DNA of 64,000 nt from Vibrio sp. CB1-14 (GTDB lineage: Bacteria; Pseudomonadota; Gammaproteobacteria; Enterobacterales; Vibrionaceae). Of the stretch, positions 1 through 8,586 are shown in pieces. The notes beneath the pieces were generated by a model. It did no database searches and was not told where the DNA came from. It saw nothing but the letters and a program-made list of their open reading frames with translations. The position numbers and the translations under genes were made by a program. The stretch covers positions 186,001 through 250,000 of the forward strand of contig NZ_CP115920.1 of NCBI RefSeq assembly GCF_040412085.2, read 5' to 3'. Each line of letters starts with the position of its first letter. The stretch's first letter is position 1.

Positions 1-1
1 A

Positions 2-1648
2 TTAGGTATTCTCCAACATGTCACTATTTGAGGCACCTGGTGGAACCAAAGGCCATACGTTTTCTTCTTCATCGATCAGCACGTGCAACATGTAAGACGT
101 TTTAGACTCCAGCATCTCTTTCAGCGCTGGCTCGACTTCTTCTTTGCGAGTGATGGTCTTGCCTGGAATATCAAAAGCTTTAGCAAGCATGACAAAATCT
201 GGGTTGTCATCCAAAATCGTCTCACTATGTCTGCCGTCGAAGAACAGTGACTGCCACTGCCTTACCATACCAAGACGTTGGTTATTTAACAGCACAATTT
301 TCACTGGGATTTGGCGACGCTTTAGGGTGCCGAGTTCTTGAACGTTCATCATGAATGAACCATCACCCGTGATCAGGACGGATTGGTCATCAGGACGTCC
401 TACTGCTGCGCCCATCGCGGCAGGCAGACCAAAGCCCATGGTGCCGAGACCTGCTGAAGTAATAAAGTTCTCAGGCAGTCTTGGCTGAATGTGCTGAGCA
501 GCCCACATTTGGTGTTGGCCAACATCGGTCGAAACGATGGAGTTTTCCGGCATCATGTCTGAAAGCTGTTTTAACAGCAGTGGAGCAAAAATCAGATCGC
601 CCGGGTGGTCGTAGCGCCACTTGAAGCCACTGCGCAGGCTTTCACTGTGATGTGCCCAAGCGTTAATGTCTTTTGATAGTTCAAGCTGAGGCAAGATGAC
701 ATTGATGTCACCACGCAGCGCTGCATGCGCTTCACGCAGTTTGTTGAATTCTGCTGCATCGATATCGATGTGAATCACCTTTGCGTGTGGCGCGAAGGTA
801 TCCAGTTTACCAGTCACACGGTCGTCAAAGCGTGCACCGACCACGATGAGTAGGTCACACTCTTGCACTACCAAGTTCGCGGCTTTGGTGCCGTGCATAC
901 CCAGCATGCCGAGATAGTGAGGGTCGTGTCGGTCAATCGTGCCAAGACCTTTTAGTGTGCTGACACTTGGCATAGGGTTGATGCGCAGGAACTCGCGAAC
1001 GGATTCAGTCGCATCTGCTAGCTGTACACCACCACCGACATACAGTACAGGGCGAGAGCTTTCATCAAGCAACTGCTGCGCGCGTTTAACTTGTTGCTCA
1101 TCGGCAACAGGAATTGCAGGCGGTGTAAATGTAGGCAGCTCATCCACCGGAGCATTAGCAAGTTGGACATCTTTAGCGATATCAACGATGACAGGGCCAG
1201 GTCTGCCTGCTTTAGCAACTTCAAATGCTTCGGCTAGAGTGGGAGCGAGTTCGTTGATGTCGGTCACGAGGTAGCTGTGTTTGGTACACGAGAGTGACAT
1301 ACCGATCACATCCATTTCTTGGAAGGCATCAGTACCGATATGTGAACTAGCAACTTGGCCAGTGATAGCAACGAGAGGGATAGAATCGAGGAAAGCGTCA
1401 GCAAGACCGGTAACAAGGTTGGTGGCTCCAGGGCCTGAGGTTGCCATACAAACAGCAACATCTTTGGTGGCTCTTGCCATTCCGATGGCTGCCATTGCAG
1501 CGCCTTGTTCGTGTCGGCAAAGGATATGTTCCACACCACCGTCATACAAAGCATCGTAGATGGGCATGATGGCTCCACCAGGATAACCAAACACGGTCTC
1601 GATACCTTGCTGCTTCAATGCGGCTACAACTAATTCAGCACCTGTCAT
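2..1648 (-). CDS. ilvG: Acetolactate synthase large subunit IlvG
   Basis: Catalytic subunit of acetohydroxyacid synthase II, a ThDP enzyme that condenses pyruvate with pyruvate or 2-oxobutyrate in valine/leucine and isoleucine synthesis. The N-terminal PYR domain shows GYPGGAIMP and the catalytic-Glu motif RHEQGAA, the centre shows the GMHGTKAAN stretch, and the C-terminal PP domain has GDGSFMMN for ThDP/Mg binding. Length (548 aa) fits the E. coli enzyme, and the end [11 protein letters not shown] is conserved. The start at 1648 (MTGAEL) is chosen because an AAGGAGG ribosome site lies just upstream; a longer in-frame ATG at 1669 would swallow that site. The stop lies at the window edge, so ilvM and the rest of ilvMEDA are expected just outside. 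It is led by ilvL and an attenuator. Confidence 0.97.
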   Translation of the reverse strand: MTGAELVVAALKQQGIETVFGYPGGAIMPIYDALYDGGVEHILCRHEQGAAMAAIGMARATKDVAVCMATSGPGATNLVTGLADAFLDSIPLVAITGQVASSHIGTDAFQEMDVIGMSLSCTKHSYLVTDINELAPTLAEAFEVAKAGRPGPVIVDIAKDVQLANAPVDELPTFTPPAIPVADEQQVKRAQQLLDESSRPVLYVGGGVQLADATESVREFLRINPMPSVSTLKGLGTIDRHDPHYLGMLGMHGTKAANLVVQECDLLIVVGARFDDRVTGKLDTFAPHAKVIHIDIDAAEFNKLREAHAALRGDINVILPQLELSKDINAWAHHSESLRSGFKWRYDHPGDLIFAPLLLKQLSDMMPENSIVSTDVGQHQMWAAQHIQPRLPENFITSAGLGTMGFGLPAAMGAAVGRPDDQSVLITGDGSFMMNVQELGTLKRRQIPVKIVLLNNQRLGMVRQWQSLFFDGRHSETILDDNPDFVMLAKAFDIPGKTITRKEEVEPALKEMLESKTSYMLHVLIDEEENVWPLVPPGASNSDMLENT

Positions 1649-1784
1649 TATAGCCTCCTTGAGTGCCACGCTTATCGTGACGATTTGTCGTTCGCTTGCA
1701 CATGTTGTGCTCCATTTCTTCCTGTCATCTCAGCCTGTGGGCTTTCAATGAGTGATCACTATCAAATTACTATTATGAGTTTGT

Positions 1785-1820
1785 AAAAAAACCCCCGGAC
1801 TTTTCAGTGCGGGGGTTTTT
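1785..1820 (-). terminator. ilv operon attenuator terminator
   Basis: GC-rich hairpin AAAAACCCCCG / CGGGGGTTTTT with a T run on the minus strand. It begins about 13 nt after the ilvL stop and ends about 135 nt before ilvG. Position after a branched-chain-rich leader peptide makes it the attenuator of ilvGMEDA. The hairpin is symmetrical, so it could also stop plus-strand transcripts. Confidence 0.9.
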
Positions 1821-1832
1821 AAAATCTTGTGG

Positions 1833-1922
1833 CTATTTAACGCCCACATGCCCCCGTGCGGTACCAATCAGGACCACAATAATCAGGCTAATCAGAGTGT
1901 GAGAGTGTGCGTTAAAAGTCAT
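1833..1922 (-). CDS. ilvL: ilv operon leader peptide IlvL
   Basis: A 29-codon reading frame, MTFNAHSHTL then ISLIIVVLI, ending at GHVGVK. Residues 10-19 hold four Ile, three Leu and two Val codons, the expected sensor of charged branched-chain tRNAs. It stops about 13 nt before the attenuator hairpin at 1785-1820 and precedes ilvG. It is not similar in sequence to the E. coli leader apart from this composition, which is normal for leader peptides. Its ribosome site is weak (ACAAGATA before ATG). Stalling in the Ile/Leu/Val block would be expected to favour read-through into ilvG. Confidence 0.88.
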   Translation of the reverse strand: MTFNAHSHTLISLIIVVLIGTARGHVGVK

Positions 1923-1954
1923 TATCTTGTTTATAAATCGTTGCGTTGTGTCTA

Positions 1955-1970
1955 ACGAAAATGTTTGCGT
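1955..1970 (-). promoter_or_regulatory. PurR-like operator candidate
   Basis: Minus strand reads ACGCAAACATTTTCGT. It matches the PurR consensus ANGCAANCGNTTNCNT except for one central base (A for G). It lies between the likely ilvL promoter and the leader ATG. The purE box at 25031-25046 in this window is a perfect match for comparison. Confidence 0.4.
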
Positions 1971-1977
1971 CCCTAGT

Positions 1978-2005
1978 GGTATCACAAATTTCTGTTAGCT
2001 GACAA
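1978..2005 (-). promoter_or_regulatory. Possible ilvL promoter
   Basis: TTGTCA, 16-bp spacer, GATACC preceded by TG (extended -10). The -10 is poor. The predicted start would fall near 1970, about 50 nt before the ilvL ATG. Confidence 0.35.
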
Positions 2006-2128
2006 GCAAAAAATCATACTTTTGTCACATTTACTCAGCATTAAATGTTGAGATATAACATAAGGTATGTATAAAAATCTGACTTTTAACCGTTGAGCAA
2101 AGAGAAGTCGGAATAAAAAAGGGATTTT

Positions 2129-3652
2129 ATGGGATTATCTATTATTTACAGCCGTGCCAGTGTTGGTGTGGAGGCACCTCTAGTGACAGTGGAAGTGCAC
2201 ATCAGCAATGGCATGCCAGGCTTTACGCTCGTCGGACTTCCCGAGACGACAGTCAAAGAATCTAAGGATAGAGTTCGTAGTGCGATCATCAATTCTCGGT
2301 TCGAATTTCCCGCCAAACGAATCACAGTCAATCTCGCCCCCGCCGATCTCCCCAAAGAAGGCGGCCGCTTTGATTTGCCGATAGCGTTGGGAATACTGGC
2401 GGCCTCCGATCAACTGCCTCACGATAAACTTCTGGTGCATGAATTTGTTGGAGAGTTGGCATTGTCAGGGGAACTTAGATCAGTGAAAGGCGTATTGCCT
2501 GCCGCACTTGCAGCCAATAAAGCGCAGCGCTGCTTGTTAGTACCTGAAGATAATGGCGATCAAGCTGCCTTGGTTGGTAAAGATAACCACAAGTCAGCGT
2601 CCTCATTGTTGGATGTGTGCAGTTACTTAATGGGGCAGCAGACTCTTTCATTGGTGACCAGCAAGCCCGTTGTTCAAGTCGCGAAAAAGGGCCGAGACCT
2701 GCAAGATATTATTGGACAGCAGCAAGGAAAGAGGGCGCTGGAAATCGCGGCGGCCGGTAATCACAATTTACTTTTTCTCGGTCCGCCTGGCACAGGGAAA
2801 ACTATGTTGGCCTCTCGACTTTGTGATTTGTTACCTGAGATGAGCGAAGATGAAGCCATGGAAACGGCCTCGGTGGCCTCACTCACTCAACAAGAAATTA
2901 ATGAGAGCAATTGGAAAACCAGACCCTTTCGCGCGCCCCATCATTCAAGCTCAATGGCTGCACTCGTGGGTGGCGGTTCTATTCCTAGACCGGGAGAAAT
3001 CTCTCTGGCGCACAACGGATTGCTGTTCTTAGATGAGATGCCGGAATTCGAGCGCAAAGCACTAGACTCACTGCGCGAGCCATTGGAGTCTGGTGAGATC
3101 ATTATTTCTCGCGCGCAAGGAAAAACCCGCTTTCCAGCTCGTTTTCAATTGGTTGGTGCGTTAAATCCAAGCCCAACAGGTTATTACGAGGGCAATCACT
3201 CCAGAACCAACCCGCAGCTTATCCTGCGCTATTTGAGTCGTTTATCTGGGCCGCTACTCGACCGATTTGATATGTCTATAGAGATCCCCTCACTGCCCAA
3301 AGGCACCTTAGCTGAAGGCGGAGATCGAGGAGAAACGACGCAAACCGTGAAGCAGCGTGTGTTGGTTGCAAGAGAGACGATGTTATTGCGCAGCGGCAAA
3401 GTGAATGCCTTGTTGCAAAGCCGCGAAATAGAGAATTACTGCCGCTTAGAAAAAGCCGATGCTGAGTTTTTAGAAAATGCCTTACATCGACTTGGCTTGT
3501 CGATTCGTGCTTATCACCGCATCATTAAAGTCGCACGAACGATTGCCGACCTTGCCAATGAGCCCTCTATACAGCGAGCTCATATTGCAGAAGCGCTTGG
3601 TTATCGCGCCATGGATCGGCTACTCAAGCAGCTCACCGCGCAAGCGGTGTAG
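2129..3652 (+). CDS. comM: ComM/YifB family AAA+ ATPase
   Basis: A Mg-chelatase-like AAA+ protein. In Vibrio cholerae ComM is a hexameric branch-migration helicase that extends heteroduplex during natural transformation. An N-terminal Lon-protease-like fold domain fills roughly residues 1-170. The ATPase domain has Walker A GPPGTGKT near residue 218 and Walker B LLFLDEMPEF near residue 298, followed by a Mg-chelatase C-terminal domain with the RAYHRIIKVARTIADL helix. Length 507 aa is standard. It is divergent from ilvL, the same arrangement as E. coli yifB-ilvL. Its TAG stop is directly followed by the stop of the opposing gene with no spacer. Another competence gene, dprA, lies at 21 kb. Confidence 0.95.
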   Translation: MGLSIIYSRASVGVEAPLVTVEVHISNGMPGFTLVGLPETTVKESKDRVRSAIINSRFEFPAKRITVNLAPADLPKEGGRFDLPIALGILAASDQLPHDKLLVHEFVGELALSGELRSVKGVLPAALAANKAQRCLLVPEDNGDQAALVGKDNHKSASSLLDVCSYLMGQQTLSLVTSKPVVQVAKKGRDLQDIIGQQQGKRALEIAAAGNHNLLFLGPPGTGKTMLASRLCDLLPEMSEDEAMETASVASLTQQEINESNWKTRPFRAPHHSSSMAALVGGGSIPRPGEISLAHNGLLFLDEMPEFERKALDSLREPLESGEIIISRAQGKTRFPARFQLVGALNPSPTGYYEGNHSRTNPQLILRYLSRLSGPLLDRFDMSIEIPSLPKGTLAEGGDRGETTQTVKQRVLVARETMLLRSGKVNALLQSREIENYCRLEKADAEFLENALHRLGLSIRAYHRIIKVARTIADLANEPSIQRAHIAEALGYRAMDRLLKQLTAQAV

Positions 3653-4621
3653 TTAGAAGGTGAAGTTCACGCCGATAGAAGTTATCCAGTCAGCGGAGTC
3701 GTAGAATGCGATAGAGGAGTCTGTCGCGTTGTAGCCTGAAAGTGAGACAAGCGACAAAGATTCCAGTGCAAGGTACTCATAGGCGAGGAATGCACTGTAC
3801 TTGTCATCAATACGGCCTGACTGTTCGAAGATGGCGTTTTGGCCACGATACTCATGATTCATGTAGCTCATGGTTGCCGCAATACTATGTTTTTTATGAG
3901 CATACAGAGCGGTTAGCTCACCGCCGGCACCTTGGTTATTCATCGCTTCACCTTTGGCGTCATCAAGCAAGTAAATGAGTGAAGGAAACAATGTCCAAGC
4001 ATCACTCATCGCAAGGGTGTAGGAACCTTTGGCGTAATACATATCGCTGTTTCTGTCGTACTGGTTAGACAGGTTACTGTTGAGGTTGGTCGCAGAGCTT
4101 TCACCAGTCACCTCGCGGTTGCCGTACGCCATATCGAGCGTGAACAATGAGCCAGCAATATTCTCGATCTGTAGACGGTAAGCTTCGCCTTTGGCCTCAG
4201 TCTCTTCAAGCTGGTCAGCACCGACGTAGGGGTTTTTCCAGATAGGCTCTCCAATGACGGTTGGAAGGTAGGAGACACTCCAAATGGAACCATCTTCTAG
4301 CTGCTGACGATATCCACCTTCGAGTACAAAGGTGCCGACCGCTATGTCATTGCGCGATGTGCCGATAAACCATTCTTTATCTCGCTTCGCACCATAGGTG
4401 TATTTGACCATGCCTAGCGGCATCCAGAATTCATCATAGGCCTCTTCGGCACTGCTGATTTTCGGATCAGAACTGGCGACGAAGTTGGATTTGTCACCGA
4501 TCTGCGCATTACTGATAGAGATCTCGCCACTAAAGCCGGATTCTGGCGCCAATGCTGCGATGGCGGATTGGCTAATAACAGTCAACAGGGCTGTGGAAAC
4601 GAGGGGCTTAAACGTGGTCAT
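3653..4621 (-). CDS. DUF2860 family outer-membrane-type protein (copy 1)
   Basis: A 322-aa protein with a signal peptide (TALLTVISQSAIAALA) and alternating hydrophobic beta-strand pattern that ends in Phe (IGVNFTF), the usual C-terminal signature of a beta-barrel outer membrane protein. I recognise the family as DUF2860, found mainly in Vibrionaceae; no function is established to my knowledge. It is a clear paralogue of the next gene: GFSGEI near the N-terminus, the AYRMQIDNIAGSLF-type block (here AYRLQIENIAGSLF), and an IAFYD..DWITS(I/V)G ending are shared. The start has ACGGATA upstream. The stop codon abuts comM's stop exactly, so no separate terminator exists between these convergent genes. 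Confidence 0.8.
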   Translation of the reverse strand: MTTFKPLVSTALLTVISQSAIAALAPESGFSGEISISNAQIGDKSNFVASSDPKISSAEEAYDEFWMPLGMVKYTYGAKRDKEWFIGTSRNDIAVGTFVLEGGYRQQLEDGSIWSVSYLPTVIGEPIWKNPYVGADQLEETEAKGEAYRLQIENIAGSLFTLDMAYGNREVTGESSATNLNSNLSNQYDRNSDMYYAKGSYTLAMSDAWTLFPSLIYLLDDAKGEAMNNQGAGGELTALYAHKKHSIAATMSYMNHEYRGQNAIFEQSGRIDDKYSAFLAYEYLALESLSLVSLSGYNATDSSIAFYDSADWITSIGVNFTF

Positions 4622-4692
4622 ACAATATCCGTCAGTAGGCTCATTAGAGTGCTTAATCCAAACACCTATATTTTATGCGGATACTTTAATGA

Positions 4693-4729
4693 CAAAAAAT
4701 GGCTTAACAACATGTTTTGTTAAGCCATG
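4693..4729 (-). terminator. Terminator after DUF2860 copy 2
   Basis: On the minus strand ATGGCTTAACAA and TTGTTAAGCCAT form a 12-bp stem followed by TTTTTTG. It separates the two DUF2860 genes, so each probably has its own promoter. Confidence 0.85.
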
Positions 4730-4763
4730 TATTGATAGTTTCAATGCTTAGCGTCGGGTTCTA

Positions 4764-5753
4764 TTAGAACTCCCAATTTAGACCTACAGAGGTGATCCAA
4801 TCCTTCTCATCATAGAAGGCGATGTTAGAGCTGCTGTTGTTCACACCACCAAATGCGACCAAAGAGAGGTTGTCTGCATAGAAGATGCCCGGATACTCAT
4901 AAGCTAAAAACGCTTTCCACTCATCATCTTTACGAGTGATGTTGTCAAACACTGGATTGGCGCCATCGTATTTACGGTTGAGATAAGTCACGGTGAAAGC
5001 GAATTGGTGATTGCCAGCGGAGACAAATGATGAAATTTCTGCACCATAGGTGTTGCTCTTCATCGCGCTGCCATTAGCATCTTGTTGGGTGTAAATGAGC
5101 GCAGGGAACAGTAAAACCCCTTTGTTGACTGGCAGCATCATTTTGAATTTGCCGTAGAAAACATCGGCGTTTCTGTCGAGTGTCGCCATTTGCGCTGCGG
5201 TTAAGTTCGCGCCAGAGCCAGATAGTTCAGTGTCCAACTCACGCTTTCCATAAGCAAGGTCGAGGCTAAACAGTGAGCCAGCGATATTATCGATCTGCAT
5301 ACGATAGGCTGTGCCTTTCTCGTTGGTAGTGCTTCTAGCTTGATTTTCAAGGTAAGGATCACGCCATACCTCACCTTCAAGAATGGTTGGCAAAATCGCT
5401 AGGCTCCACTTAGTTCCATCTTGAAACTGATAGCGGTAGCCGGTTTCAAGCGCCAGTGTACCCACAGCAACGTCGGCTCGAGAGGTACCTAAGAAAACTT
5501 GGTGGTTGGAACGTGAACCCCAGGTGTATTGAACGTTACCCAGTGGCAGAACTAAGGCGCTGCTGTTCTCTTGCGCCTCACCGGTATAGGTTCGAAATTC
5601 ATCGTCGGTGTTGCTAAGGTTTGACGTTTTGCTCGCGTAAGCGGCGTTTAGTGCGATTTCACCACTAAAGCCATTACTTTCTCCTAATTTAGCTACAGCA
5701 CTATAAGAGACAACACTCAGTGACACTGCTAAGACACTCCATGCCCTTTTCAT
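4764..5753 (-). CDS. DUF2860 family outer-membrane-type protein (copy 2)
   Basis: A 329-aa protein with a signal peptide (MKRAWSVLAVSLSVVSYSAVAKL) and C-terminal Phe (VGLNWEF), consistent with a beta barrel. Shared blocks with its neighbour (SNGFSGEIALN, YTWGSRSNHQVFLGTSRADVAVGT, YRMQIDNIAGSLFSLDLAYG, NIAFYDEKDWITSVG) show an old tandem duplication; the loops differ, notably an insertion around residues 35-60. Start is supported by AAGGAATCG before ATG. A terminator follows. The substrate or role is not known. Confidence 0.8.
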   Translation of the reverse strand: MKRAWSVLAVSLSVVSYSAVAKLGESNGFSGEIALNAAYASKTSNLSNTDDEFRTYTGEAQENSSALVLPLGNVQYTWGSRSNHQVFLGTSRADVAVGTLALETGYRYQFQDGTKWSLAILPTILEGEVWRDPYLENQARSTTNEKGTAYRMQIDNIAGSLFSLDLAYGKRELDTELSGSGANLTAAQMATLDRNADVFYGKFKMMLPVNKGVLLFPALIYTQQDANGSAMKSNTYGAEISSFVSAGNHQFAFTVTYLNRKYDGANPVFDNITRKDDEWKAFLAYEYPGIFYADNLSLVAFGGVNNSSSNIAFYDEKDWITSVGLNWEF

Positions 5754-5880
5754 AACGATTCCTTATTACATTCTGATTATTGAGGTAACGGTTGTAATTA
5801 TATGTTTATGTTATGTTATTGGTTCACAATAAGTTTGTTTTTTGCAAGTTACAACACAAATCAGACCAATTAATTAATCT

Positions 5881-5908
5881 TTGCGCAAGGCGTCTCTCCT
5901 TGTACAAT
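5881..5908 (+). promoter_or_regulatory. Likely yihG promoter
   Basis: TTGCGC, 16-bp spacer, TACAAT, about 45 nt before ATG 5953. An open reading frame continues upstream through this site, so the promoter argues for the later start. Confidence 0.5.
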
Positions 5909-5952
5909 TAACCGCCATAAAACTGTTACAAATACTTCATAGAACATTAGAT

Positions 5953-6837
5953 ATGCTTGGATACCTAATTTTTGTAATGAGTTCGTCGCTCGTCATCCTC
6001 AATACCGCATTTTGTTCGATCCCCATTCTAGGTTTTGGGCTGATCAAGCTGGTGCTGCCGTTTAAGCCTATTCAGGCATTGTGTACCGCGCTTGCGAATA
6101 AATTTATGTGGCTATGGGCAACGATTAATCATGGGATACTTCGATTGATAAACCCTAAGCTTGAATGGGAAATAGAAGGCATTGAAGCGCTGCGAAAAGA
6201 TGGCTGGTATTTAATGATCTGCAATCACCTGAGTTGGACGGATATCGTCGTGCTGTGTAGCGTCTTTAAAGATCGCATTCCTATGCCTAAGTTCTTTCTT
6301 AAGCAGCAACTTTTGTATGTTCCTTTTGTCGGTATGGCGTGCTGGGCGCTCAACATGCCATTTATGAAGCGCTACTCCCGTGAATATTTAATAAAGCATC
6401 CAGAAAAACGTGGCCAAGACTTAGAAACCACACGTCGCTCTTGTGCCAAATTTAAAGATATGCCAACAACGGTGGTGAACTACGTAGAAGGCACGCGCTT
6501 TACCACAGAGAAGCAAAAGCGAAGCAAGGCGGGTTATCAGCACTTGCTACAACCTAAGTCAGGCGGTATCGCGTATACGTTGGCCGCGATGGGTGAGCAG
6601 TTTGATAGCATTGTCGATGTCACCTTGGCCTACCCAGAAAATAGAGTAGAGCCTTTTAAAGCGGCGTTAATGGGTAACATGACCAAGATAGTGGTAAAAG
6701 TGCGTACGTTGCCCATTGATGAAAACGTATCGGGAGATTATTTCAACGACAAGCCTTATAAGCGTTGTTTCCAGCAATGGCTTGGGGATGTCTGGCAGCA
6801 AAAAGATGATGTGTTAAAAGAGATTCACCGCAAATAA
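5953..6837 (+). CDS. yihG: YihG-type lysophosphatidic acid acyltransferase
   Basis: A PlsC-family membrane acyltransferase, probably acylating 1-acylglycerol-3-phosphate in inner-membrane phospholipid synthesis. It has an N-terminal hydrophobic segment (residues about 1-40), the acyltransferase motif I NHLSWTD (E. coli YihG has NHRSWAD), the FLKQQL and MPFMKRYSREYL blocks and motif III NYVEGTRFT. It aligns with E. coli YihG over its whole length, unlike PlsC which is shorter. The start at 5953 (MLGYLIF) fits YihG length and lies after a promoter-like sequence; the ribosome site is weak. It is convergent with dsbA and shares a bidirectional terminator. Confidence 0.9.
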   Translation: MLGYLIFVMSSSLVILNTAFCSIPILGFGLIKLVLPFKPIQALCTALANKFMWLWATINHGILRLINPKLEWEIEGIEALRKDGWYLMICNHLSWTDIVVLCSVFKDRIPMPKFFLKQQLLYVPFVGMACWALNMPFMKRYSREYLIKHPEKRGQDLETTRRSCAKFKDMPTTVVNYVEGTRFTTEKQKRSKAGYQHLLQPKSGGIAYTLAAMGEQFDSIVDVTLAYPENRVEPFKAALMGNMTKIVVKVRTLPIDENVSGDYFNDKPYKRCFQQWLGDVWQQKDDVLKEIHRK

Positions 6838-6874
6838 AAAAACCGAGCCTGATATTACTCATGGCTCGGTTTTT
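6838..6874. terminator. Bidirectional terminator, yihG/dsbA
   Basis: AAAAACCGAGCC and GGCTCGGTTTTT form a 12-bp stem with A/T tails on both sides, between two convergent genes. Confidence 0.92.
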
Positions 6875-6889
6875 CGCTTTTGGGTTGGA

Positions 6890-7489
6890 TTACTTTTTCA
6901 GTAGGAAGTTAACCAACTCAAAGTACTCATCGAGAGAGGTAATGCCACCCGCTTCAACTAGGTACTTGTTGTTAACGATAACCGCAGGAACACCCGTTAG
7001 GCCGCTATCTTTAAATTGCTTATCAAACCGACGAACCATGGAATCAACAGCAAAGCCGTTGAAAGCAGAATCGAACTTCTTAGCATCCACGCCCTCATCA
7101 AGGAAGATTTGGCGCAGTTCTTCATCATTCTTAGGTGGCTTCTGTAGGTTGTGAATGCGGTTAAACATCACAGGCGTCATCTTGTCTTCAACCTTCAATG
7201 CAATCATCGTCGCGTAGGCTTTACTCATCGAAAGACCCATTGAGCCACCCATAAACGAAACATGGTTCTTCTGGAACTTAGCATCAGCAGGGATCTTCTT
7301 TTTCAGCTGGGCAATGATAGGTTCAAAGCTGTTACAGTGAGGGCAGTAGAATGAGAAGAACTCAGTCACGATTGGCTTCGAGGACTTTTCCAATTCCAAC
7401 ACTTTGTAGTGTTTACCTTCTTCAAACTGAGCGGCACTGACGCTGAGGCTGACGAGTAGCGTCGCAAAAAGTGCGATGATTTTTTTCAT
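6890..7489 (-). CDS. dsbA: Thiol:disulfide interchange protein DsbA
   Basis: Periplasmic thiol oxidase that introduces disulfides into exported proteins. A signal peptide ([20 protein letters not shown]) precedes the mature protein. The thioredoxin-fold active site FYCPHC lies near residue 50, with the cis-Pro loop GVPAVIVN near residue 170, and a helical insertion in between. Length 199 aa fits the family (TcpG in V. cholerae). Start 7489 is chosen because GGAGAAAATA lies at the right distance; an upstream in-frame ATG at 7501 overlaps that site. It follows srkA on the same strand with a 54-nt gap, as in E. coli. Confidence 0.97.
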   Translation of the reverse strand: MKKIIALFATLLVSLSVSAAQFEEGKHYKVLELEKSSKPIVTEFFSFYCPHCNSFEPIIAQLKKKIPADAKFQKNHVSFMGGSMGLSMSKAYATMIALKVEDKMTPVMFNRIHNLQKPPKNDEELRQIFLDEGVDAKKFDSAFNGFAVDSMVRRFDKQFKDSGLTGVPAVIVNNKYLVEAGGITSLDEYFELVNFLLKK

Positions 7490-7543
7490 TATTTTCTCCA
7501 TGTGTAAAACTCAAAATCCTATTGATGGATTTCGACTAGTTTG

Positions 7544-8527
7544 TCACCACTGCGGTTGCAATGAAAGTGGCTTTTCGTTAAGAGCGGCAATTTGCTCTTT
7601 AAAACCAAGTACCTGACCTTCCCAGTATTTCGCATCATTAAACCAAGGAAACGCTAGCGGGAAAGCCGGATCGTGCCATCGTTTGGCGAGCCATGCCATG
7701 TAGTGCACCATACGTAGACCGCGCAATGGTTCAATAAGTTTCAATTGACTGCTTGGCAGTTCACTGAATTCTTGATAGCCCTCCAATAACACGTCGAGCT
7801 GCATCAGTTTGTCTTGACGATCGCCGTTGAGCAGCATCCATAGATCTTGAATTGCCGGGCCGTTGCGCGAATCGTCAAGATCGACAAACAGCGGACCATC
7901 GCGCCATAAGATATTACCTGGATGGCAATCGCCATGCAGTCTAATGGTCTCAGCTGGTTGCCAGTGAGTTTCAATTTGACCGATCAGCATATCCAAGTCA
8001 CTAAAGAAGGCATTTTCTAGATGAGAGGGAATAAAGCTAGAGTTTTGCAGTAACTTACGAGGCTGATACAGGTATTCTTCCAGTCCTATCGTTGGGCGAT
8101 GCTCAAAAGGCTTGCTGGCGCCGACTTTATGGATGCGACCTAGGAAGCGTCCTACCCACTCAATTTGCTCAAGGTTATCCACCTCAAACTGCCTGCCGCC
8201 TTCGCTAGCAAACAGGGTAAACAGATAGCCTTGATATTCATGAATGCTCTGGCCGTTGATTATTAATGGCGCAGAGACAGGGACTTCGTGCTCCAGCAGC
8301 TCATGAGCATAATCATGTTCTTCTTGGATTTGAGCTTGGCTCCAACGCTGAGGGCGATAGAACTTAACCACGTAGCGTTTACGCTCTTCATCGGTGAACT
8401 GATACACACGGTTTTCATAGCTGTTGAGAGGAAGTAAGCCGGATTCGGCTCTGACACCAATGCTTTCAAGGGCGTACCACATGAAATCGGGAGTGAGGGC
8501 GTCAAAGTTAAACGCAGTATCTGTCAT
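7544..8527 (-). CDS. srkA: Stress response kinase A (YihE/RdoA)
   Basis: A cytoplasmic Ser/Thr kinase of the aminoglycoside-phosphotransferase/choline-kinase fold. In E. coli it counters the MazEF toxin pathway and is Cpx-regulated together with dsbA. The catalytic loop LHGDCHPGNILW (near residue 200) and the metal-binding VDLDDSRNGP (near residue 215) are intact, and the N-lobe Lys motif YVVKFYRP is present. Length 327 aa is standard. It sits between a terminator after ccoG and dsbA, so srkA-dsbA are probably co-transcribed. Confidence 0.95.
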   Translation of the reverse strand: MTDTAFNFDALTPDFMWYALESIGVRAESGLLPLNSYENRVYQFTDEERKRYVVKFYRPQRWSQAQIQEEHDYAHELLEHEVPVSAPLIINGQSIHEYQGYLFTLFASEGGRQFEVDNLEQIEWVGRFLGRIHKVGASKPFEHRPTIGLEEYLYQPRKLLQNSSFIPSHLENAFFSDLDMLIGQIETHWQPAETIRLHGDCHPGNILWRDGPLFVDLDDSRNGPAIQDLWMLLNGDRQDKLMQLDVLLEGYQEFSELPSSQLKLIEPLRGLRMVHYMAWLAKRWHDPAFPLAFPWFNDAKYWEGQVLGFKEQIAALNEKPLSLQPQW

Positions 8528-8535
8528 CGTGATGA

Positions 8536-8562
8536 TAAAAGGGCTCGTTGCCGAGCCCTTTC
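8536..8562 (-). terminator. Terminator after ccoG
   Basis: AAAGGGCTCG and CGAGCCCTTT form a 10-bp stem with a TTGC/GCAA loop, followed on the minus strand by a short T stretch (TTTTAT). It lies just upstream of srkA. Confidence 0.75.
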
Positions 8563-8586
8563 CTATTATTGGTTGCTGCTAGAGAG

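Noticed and set aside
1672..1728. An 18-codon minus-strand frame ([14 protein letters not shown]...) between the ilv attenuator and ilvG, beginning like ilvG itself
   Set aside because: No ribosome site and no codon support; likely chance, although the shared ATGACAGG is curious.
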